This document shows positions 55,101-64,000 of a DNA stretch of 64,000 nucleotides, one piece after another. Numbering within the stretch: the first letter of the stretch is position 1; each line of letters begins with the position of its first letter. This stretch comes from Hippasteria phrygiana (Eukaryota > Echinodermata > Asteroidea > Valvatida > Goniasteridae): contig JAZGUH010000616.1 in NCBI GenBank assembly GCA_037893225.1, positions 372,001 to 436,000 on the forward strand, in the 5' to 3' direction. The translations under genes and the position numbers were made by a program. Under the pieces are notes generated by a model that was not told the origin of the DNA, searched no databases, and was given only the letters and a program-made list of their open reading frames with translations.

Positions 55101-57661
55101 GCACGTGCAGACTACGTGCGGTCAATTATACAGGCATACCCGCTATACAAACTACTGATTTTTGTTTAGGTCCTGCCAAAGAACTATTGATAAAACACCA
55201 CCGTGTGGGCCGGTTATGCGCCTTTGTGATGCGACAAATGCGTCAAAATTTTCATTCACAAAAATGTACGGGCATCACAGAGTATACGGGAGCCCACATA
55301 TGCCATCGATACTGCACAATGCATACCTCTTCGTAAGACGGTGACGTCATTTGAACAAGGAAGTGCATTGCAAACAAATGGAGTACGCCAACGTGATGCT
55401 TCACGTGCTTTCCATAGAGCCCACGTATTTGGGACCCGGAAGTTAACGCTAAAATTACGAAGAGGATATTTCAAAATACCGCCAAAAGGTCGAGCTTCGC
55501 TCTTCGTACATTTTGTATTATGAGAAATACTGAGATTGCGGGTGACACCATGTGAATTAAATCTCTTCTATATAGGAAGATGTGTGGTTCTGAAAAGAAC
55601 CGGGATGAGTGTGTGTAACTCGACGTTTCGGACAGTGTGCTCTGTCCGTCCTCATGTGTGTGAGTTGCTGCTTCTGCTGCTAATGCTGCTGCTGCTGCCT
55701 CCGCCCCCGATACTGCTGCTGCGGCTGCTGTTGCTCTTGCTGCTGCTGCTGCTGCTCAGTTGTGAAGAAGCCCAGAATTCTCTCACTGGCTGAACTAAAC
55801 GCAGCAGGAGGAGATGTTTGCTACATGCAGTGATAACACGTTCGTTTTTATTAAGTCAATTTTCAAATTTGCCTTTTTAGATATATGTAAGAACACAATA
55901 TAGCAAGTCTTCTGTAAACATTATAAATCTTAGTTGAAAATCGGTTACCTGCAATGTAGCCCCAATTTAGCCCCAAGTAAGACTCGAATTATAGAACCAT
56001 GAGTAACTTTTCAATAACCTGAAAAAAAACGGCAGTGAAACGACTGGTGAAAAACGGCAGTTAAAGAAAATGAACGTGTTTGCTTATACTCGGGAGAATT
56101 ACTCACTAAAAACCACGCAAAATTATATACAGTCTGCCGTAAAGCAAATGACAAACTGATAGCATTATTGAATACCGGTGCCCTGTTATTAAAAAGAAGG
56201 CCTATGTCTGAATGAATGAATTTATTGCTACCACTATTATTGCCATGTCAATAACGCACAACGCCCAACTGCATGACAAGTGGGCGAGTTCGGGCCTGTA
56301 TAGGTAGGTCCTGACGTACTTTACGTCAACTACAAAGATCACGTGACCTTTGCACGGAGACCCCTGCGAAGAGCGCGAGCTTATAAAACCGGAATGGGGA
56401 TTTTTTAATTGGGAGAAATTGGCTTTCGTTCGCCCGTCATCCGTTATGACAAGCTGTAGCTGGCCACTGAAACAAGTTGTAACTATTCGTGTGCTTTAAA
56501 TTTATTCGGGACTGCGTTATTGGACGAGACAGGCAGCATATACGGTGAGTTTTTAGCAGTTCATTAGGATCATGATATTGTCAACTATCTGTAAGCAAGC
56601 TTGTGATAACTGAAAAAAATGTCCTTATCGGCAAAATTACTAACGTAGATTTGGAAAGATTTAGATTTTGAAAACATTTCTGGATCAAAAGTAAAGTTTT
56701 TCTGTCATCTGAAAGATGTTGTGATGAAAGAGCTAAATATTTGGCATGACTGTTGATTTTAGAAACATTCTTTCATTTTTATATCATGATGGTTTATTTC
56801 GGAAGTGTGTAAATTCACTACATTGGCCTGAGCTGTTTCGCATGGGGTTAAAAGTTCAGTTATGACGCAAGCATTTTAGGCGATTCTCAATTTTAGGTAA
56901 ACGATTTTCATTAGATGAATCCTTTTTTTTTCAGAAGTAAACTTATCAGGAACAGCAAAGTTGGCGGTTTGACTTAGCTTTTATTTCCCTCGATAACAAT
57001 CATCAGGAAAAAAACTTACATCATTATTTGTAAACAGCTTTGCACAATACACCCGAATGTTTAGTAAACAAAGACCTGTAGGCGTAAACATGGGGCCCTT
57101 TGGACAATAAGGTTTAACGCGTAGCAGAATAGTAGGTTAGCGCCACTTAATCCCCAACTGATAAACATGAACTTGAACATGACGCCCGATTGAGAATGAA
57201 GGCGAACTCGAGACCACATTGAATTGTCATCGATAGGGGGATTATACACACTCACGGCTCGGGGTCATATAGGGGACATGCTTCATGTCGCGATTATGAA
57301 TCACGATTGCTGGAGTTTACGCGAATGTTTCAATCTTGAGTGTCATTGAAGGCGCGGCGCATGCATATTGTATGATAAAATTTGTTGCAATCATGGCCAG
57401 TATATGTTAATGCAGCCCAGTTAGACAAGGCTCCTATCAATTGTTTCCCCCACCCCGGGCTGCCCTACCTCGAACGTGGGCATCATACCCATCGAGCGTA
57501 ACCAAACCCCCACCCATGGGGCATCATCTCCTGTACAAACCTATAGAGCGGTTTTTATTTTCATGGATGGACCAAAGTCCCCACCCGCTCCGCCGTGGGT
57601 ACGAAAACGAAATTGCGAATCAACCCGTCGCGAGGTTGGGTAATGGTTGGTGGAGGATTAA

Positions 57662-57988
<327 letters not shown>

Positions 57989-60900
57989 TAAAGCCCGGTT
58001 CATACTTCATGCGAATGCGAATGCGAAGCGAATTTGGCGTCATGAAACATTCGCAGCAAAGCTTCGCACAAGTTGAAAATGTGTTCAACTTTGGCGAATT
58101 CGCAGCGCAAATATTTGGCGTTGACGTCATAAATTCGCTTCGCATTCGCATTCGCATGAAGTATGAACCGGGCTTTAGACGGCCAAAAAGTCCGTCGCTT
58201 TATAGATGTAAACTGGTGTTTAATAGTGGAAGTGAAAACGCGCAGATTCAAGCGTTGATCATATCCTTTAGACTTGTGTCCTCTGGACTCGCTCCCCTTG
58301 ATGCCCCCCCACTATGCAAACTTCAATTATCACAATTTTTCTGGTTCGGGTCCCAGCTGAGAAAATCACTCTCTTTCGCCCTCTGGCGCCCAGCAAAAAG
58401 ACAACTAAATTCCTCTGATTAAGTAACTTATTCTTGCATTTCTGCTTTTCGTTTCCTCTGGGTCTGTCTTGTTGTGTTCCACATAAAAATCACGATGATG
58501 AAATTTTAACGCGAGGGTCAGAGCCCGAATTGCTATGTGTTGAGATATCTTCGGCATTTGGCAACTGAGCGTGCGCGGCGGAAGATAATACCCAACAATA
58601 ATGGATACGGTCCAAACTTCTGCTTGCGCATGCGAAGTGGTATGGATGCAATTTCGTCCCAGTTGCATATCGAGCTCGTTGCACATGGCTTTGACACATG
58701 ATGTTATTGTCTTCTGATATGGTCCTCACTAGTCGTGACCATTGTTCCAAAGTTGGAATCAAAGCATATCCGAAATTGGTCGTTACAAATAAACCCAGTA
58801 TAAAACTCCGGCCCACTTAAAGAGTTGAATACACGAAGTTGACTCGGAAGGATTTGAACCAGAAGGTCAAGTTGGGCTTCAATGATCTGATATTATTAGT
58901 CCGCCCTGGCCTTGAAGAGTACATCGAAATTATTCTGATTCTTAAAAAATACCCTTGAGGCGTTTTCAGCTTATTCCAAGGTTAGCCAAAGCTGTTGACC
59001 ACCTGTAATTAGTTTTCGATCTAATGACAATGACATTCACGGGGTCTTGTTTACATCGAACGGTCATACGACACTGGCTGAATTATTTTAATTGAATTAA
59101 GATATATTTATTTGCAGAGTGCAATGTCCCCGTTTTCCCCAATCCCTCGGGCAAAATATAAAAAGAGTTTAGCGGTGTGCCGTTTCCGAAAAACGAAGGA
59201 GGAAGCCAATCTGTTTTTTACTTCCTGTTGCTCAGTATTTTCCAAGATGAACGCCATTTTTTTCTCACAGTGTCTTCCACCCACAGTGGACTTCACCAAA
59301 TCGATTTAGAAGACGTAATAGATCGACTACAAGGAATTTCCTCTCCTCCTCTGGTATTTTTATGATCTTTTGAAGAAAACAAAACGCATGCGGCATTAAA
59401 AAGGAAGTGGACAGAGACGCTAAACATGTTTCTATTTTGGGCTCTGTTTTTTTTCTGATAATTGCGAAATATTCCGGAATGAGCTTGTCCGATGGATCGT
59501 CAATGGACAGGGGGGATAATGAAGCCCAGTGCCCCGCGAGGGACGCTGCTCGTCCGTCAGCGCAGGCCCAGCTGGCCAAAAGTCAAGTTGGCTTAGGCAC
59601 GCATCTCCCATGGGACTCGGTTGGAATCGTTTAGCTTCTTTGCACTTAGGACGTGTTTTTGGTCAGAGGAAGCTAACGGAAGAGAATCGGTCTCCGAAAT
59701 CCCAAAGGCAACTGTATCACGACAATGATAAACATGATAATCCTGGAATTAGGATCGGTACAACTTGGTTTGTTGCCAACTGTAGCTTTTCATAAGCCCT
59801 CACGGGTTGGTCCATTTATTGACATTCAACCACACCCTAATATATAAGCTTATAGCGTACCCCGACCCATTTTTTAGCAACCTGTGATCCGATATTTCCT
59901 GGCAAGATGATCCTCCGGTCGATGGGTAACTACTTGTACTTCTGAGCGCCGTCTTGCTAAAAAATCTCGGATTTTAGGGCATCAGCCAACAAATCAAGAC
60001 AAGTCTTGTTCATTTTTAAAGCTTGAAGATGAACACGCCCCTTTCTTTGTGAGAGTTTTAGTGCCGCAGGACAAGTTATACCACTCAATTTAGTGAGTTC
60101 TTTGTGGGGGATTATTAAAGATTGTGGATTTACAATATGCTTTTCTTCTGCACTCTACACCGTAAAACAAATCCCGTAAAATTAACGGTCGAAAGGCGCA
60201 CAGCAAGGTGCCACCCGTCAACCGTATTTTGTACGATCGAACCGCATTTAAATTTACTGCTAAACCGTATTTCTTTAGTGAGAAAATCTGTAATATTGCC
60301 ATTTTTACGGGCACAGTTTTCTTTTAGAAAAACGGAAAAGGTAATACTGCATGCTATTAATCAACTGCAAATTAACAGAAATTAATGAAGTGGGAACCAG
60401 ACTAAACAAAAACAAGTCTTATTATACATGGTAGATGCTACATATGCTACGATATAACCTACTAAACACTACAAACTGAATGACGTCGTGCTTTAGCTTT
60501 AAAGCTTATCCACCACAATAAAGTCATGGTTTCACATGAACAATTTGAATATTTGAATACGAAAGGAGATGCAATGCGAATCTTCACCTATGTTTGTAAA
60601 CAATCAAAATTCTATTGTGGAATTGTTTGAATAAAACGTATTAGGCCTATGTATGGTCAACATATTATGTGAACACAAATTTTCTGATTTCTGAAATTGC
60701 TACGTAATGAGCGGCCTTTTACGGATTTGCCAGGAATGTAACGTGCAGTAAATTTACGATAACTCAAAGTGAATATTTAGATGCTTTTCACCGTAAAAAA
60801 AATACGGGAATTTTTAACAGTGTAACCAACACGTTTAGAGCTTAAATCATCTTTACTACGAATGGAAAGGTAAACGTACTCTTAACATTTTCCCAAAAAG

Positions 60901-63900
60901 AAGAAATGACGTTATATACTGTGTTTACTAGACGTTCTCCAAGTGGGGACATGCGGAGAGATTAAACGTCGTAGTATGGAAATTAGAACAGAGATGTTTT
61001 CTCTTTTGCCCTGTCCCGACTCGAGTGGTTAAGACGTCTGCACTAGTAAGCAGGAAGTCGTGGGTTAATATCCCGCCTGATTAAGCCTGTGATCTTTTTC
61101 ACACTGGCTCTCAAAAAGCACTGAGTATACATTGCTTCATATAGGATTACGTCGGGACAGGGCAAAAGAGAAAACATCTCTGTTATAATTTACATCATCC
61201 CCGACGCAAACATTCCATCTTCTGACTGATTACGTCGTAGTATGGCTTCTCCAACGAAATGTAATTTGTACGTCGTATGGATACTTACTTTGATGATTGT
61301 TTTTACTTTGTGTTTAAGGTACCTAAAACTTAAATCATTGTTTTTTCCTTATGAGTTTGAAAAACGTAATCTCGGTGTTTGTCCCCAAAACGGGCAAAAA
61401 TTTACATGATTCGTATTGTACTGAAATGCATGCCGTGATACCACGGCGCACTGTTCCGTCCCTATACCTGGCTGCGCGAATGCAACGATGTAAACCGCGG
61501 TGTGACGTCATTTCTTCGTAAGTCCATTTCATGCGCAAGACTATAAGGCCGTGTCCGAATTACTTGGCTACGGCTTGAAATTACACACAGGTCTATGTGA
61601 TGTGGCTGCAACCACTACCATAGACATGTGTGTAATTTCAAGCCAAAGCCAAATAATTCGGGCACGGCCTAACAACGATTCAAATGAGCACACTTGCCCA
61701 TTTGCTTATCAAGTCAAATGCCTCAACAAATCAAAAGTCAGGCAGTTTCTTAGAGTACCGGTAGGTTTCGGACAACCCAACGAAATGCTTTGGTAAGTTT
61801 GAATTTCGTCTCAATTGGCCAACAGCAGCACGGCTCACCATGTCCACCGTATTTATTGAATCCGACAATATTAAATCTCACAGGTAATGAAGAAATACAC
61901 AACACATCTATTTTTGACTACCAATTTTTGTTTTGGCCAATAAAAAAAACATATGAGAGCACAATGTTTCAACTTTTCAGTAAAATTAAAAATCTTGGAA
62001 AGTGATCGATTATACCTTCAATATGACCCCAGTTTTTTGCGCATCTTTCTAATAGAAAATACAAAGATGAAAAACGAAACTTATTAAAACGTAGGCCTGT
62101 GGTATAGTGATCAAAATTCAAATTCATCAGTTTCAAATCGAAAGCTTACTGTTTGTAAAGATGGTACCAGTGCCAATCCTCCTGAGAAATATTTCCGCCT
62201 AAAATGTTTTCACCTTCGAGAAAAGACCTCCCAAAATGCCGCGGCTCATTTTGATTTCATCAATCCAAATAAGGCCATATAAACGTGCACAAAATCACTG
62301 TTAAAACAAAACGGGTTTTCAATGCTTAATATCCAACTTCTGAGAAGAACTGGACTTAATTTCCCAACCTTGTCTGGGCTATCTCCCACAGGATCTATAG
62401 TTTTGCACTGCAAACCACCACTTCAAAGGCAGCGGGATAGGCCCTATGGGAAGTCAACCCGGATGAAGCGCAAACCCGCAAAATCTAAACGATTTATCGG
62501 TTATTAAACTCTTCCCCTGCGCGTTGAAAAAGTCTTCATTTGTGGTCGGAGTGACTAAAGGCCTACAGATTGAATTACGAGTTAGGATTGCAATTCGCAG
62601 CAGTTATTGCATGCATTTTTTTACGGGAGTACACGCAGTATGGCGGCATTGACTTAATGTGTAGCATTAATACAAATATGCTCTTAAATTTTGTCGCATA
62701 AAAGGTATTTTTCATAGTACGTGCACGCTGTAGCCTATAACCTCGTTCCCCTTCCCAGCTATTTTGTATTATACAACGCCTGAATAAATCCTCGCCATCT
62801 GATTGGTGGATCGTCGATCACGTGCATTGAATTATTCGTTCCATCGCACGCCACGAGAAGTTACATCACACGGTAGGCGTGTGATGTAACTTCACTATTT
62901 TCACGCTCATTATAGGCACTACAACACGGCTGTCATTCATATAAAATGGCGGACGATGTTCCCGAACCGCGGCTAACAGACGTCGAAATATTGGAACTCT
63001 TAGGCGATGCTAACGCTGCTAACACAAAGAGACAAATCAAATATGCAGTGAGACTAGATTAGAGGAATTTGCAAGACACGCAGGAATAATAATTGAAGCT
63101 CTAACTGATTCGGAACTTGACAACTTTTTGTCGCGGTTTTATGCGGGACTGAGAAGGGAAAACGGCACGCTGTACACAAAGAAATCCATGCATGCAATCC
63201 GACGAGGATTTATTCAGGTGTTGTATAAAACAAATAATGAATGTTTCACATTCGTGCAATGGTAAGAATAATTTCATTCGGTGAAAGATGGAATGCCCCA
63301 TTCCACTCGGCTTTTCCGAGTGGAATGGAACATTCAATCTGTCACCTCATGAAATTATTCTTACCATCGCACTCATAAACATTCATTATTTGTATATCCT
63401 AACATGCCTTGCATGATATAGAACGCGCAAACGCGAACGCAGGCCATGGAATCTTTACGTAAAGCCCGCCTACGTATAATTTTGTGTACAATAAGCCATT
63501 TCGGTATTTCAACTGCGCATGTGCATAATGCATGACATACTTAGTTATCCCGAATGACCTCAGGTGACCTAACGCGTGCGTATGAACGCGCAAGGTGGTC
63601 ACACAACGCGCACGTGTTAAATTCAATCAGAATGGGCTTTCGCTTAACATCGCGTGACATTACGTAAGCAATTTTATCCTGAATAACCTTTGACCTTCGA
63701 GATACCGAACTGGCTTATTTTTAGTGCAACTATACACATTTCCGGGAAATCCGTAAAAAGGTCTATGGTAAAAAGGTCTACGTATACATTCCAACTACAG
63801 GATTGTTGTGGCCTCCTTGCGGTTTAAAAATGCATACGGGCTAAGTTTTCTTTAATAGCGATTAATTCTTGGATAAACATACAGAGAACCAATAACTCAG

Positions 63901-64000
63901 AAGTGCATTTTCCAAGTACCGTTGCCGGGCGTTGTCTAGCGCCCTCAAAAACATTGCACGAAGAGGATAACGAATGTTGGGGCATACTTGTACTTAGGGG

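Overview
The window is eukaryotic and very gene-poor. It looks like a marine invertebrate deuterostome, most likely an echinoderm or close relative. Three things point that way. The only intact, unmistakable genes are spliced histone genes, and the histone H4 carries Cys at position 73, a change I recall from sea urchin H4 (from memory, not checked). THAP-domain, PIF/Harbinger and other transposon relics are typical of such genomes. The palindrome TAGGCCTA occurs at least 18 times by eye, against about one expected by chance. The organism call is inference.

Layout. 1-6 kb holds a perfect 188-bp tandem duplication, small inverted-repeat elements and hairpin clusters. 6-9 kb holds one intact first exon of a THAP-domain protein and a second, frameshifted THAP copy. 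12.5-17 kb is the best gene region: a divergent pair with an H2A gene on the minus strand (three exons at 14235-14343, 13599-13801 and 12909-12998) and an H4 gene on the plus strand (two exons at 15658-15837 and 16909-17040). Both contain introns, and in both one intron must start with GC rather than GT. 17.5-43 kb is a mosaic of repeat families, with a broken LINE reverse-transcriptase tail (24.8-25.3 kb) and a broken protein resembling the P2X7 C-terminal domain (29.6-29.9 kb). 43.7-44.7 kb is a dead PIF/Harbinger transposase. 45.1-46.0 kb is a nested insertion that can be read as a filled site next to an empty site. 46.7-48.7 kb is an AT-rich tandem array with alternating A/B units. 56.3-56.5 kb looks like a promoter with a first exon ending in a splice donor. 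61-63.4 kb holds a tRNA-like sequence enclosed by perfect 34-bp inverted repeats, a Harbinger-type MITE with TAA target duplications, and a frameshifted fragment resembling Crypton-type recombinases that abuts a 164-bp palindrome.

I do not see a clearly new multi-gene system. The strongest candidates for novelty are the GC-AG introns shared by the divergent histone pair together with the altered SQ tail of the H2A, the tRNA-promoter elements bounded by inverted repeats, the tandem element carrying four TGACGTCA sites, and the 1-kb inverted-repeat element with many subterminal motifs. All reading was by eye. Coordinates of repeat edges are accurate to a few bases where termini are clear and to tens of bases where they are not.
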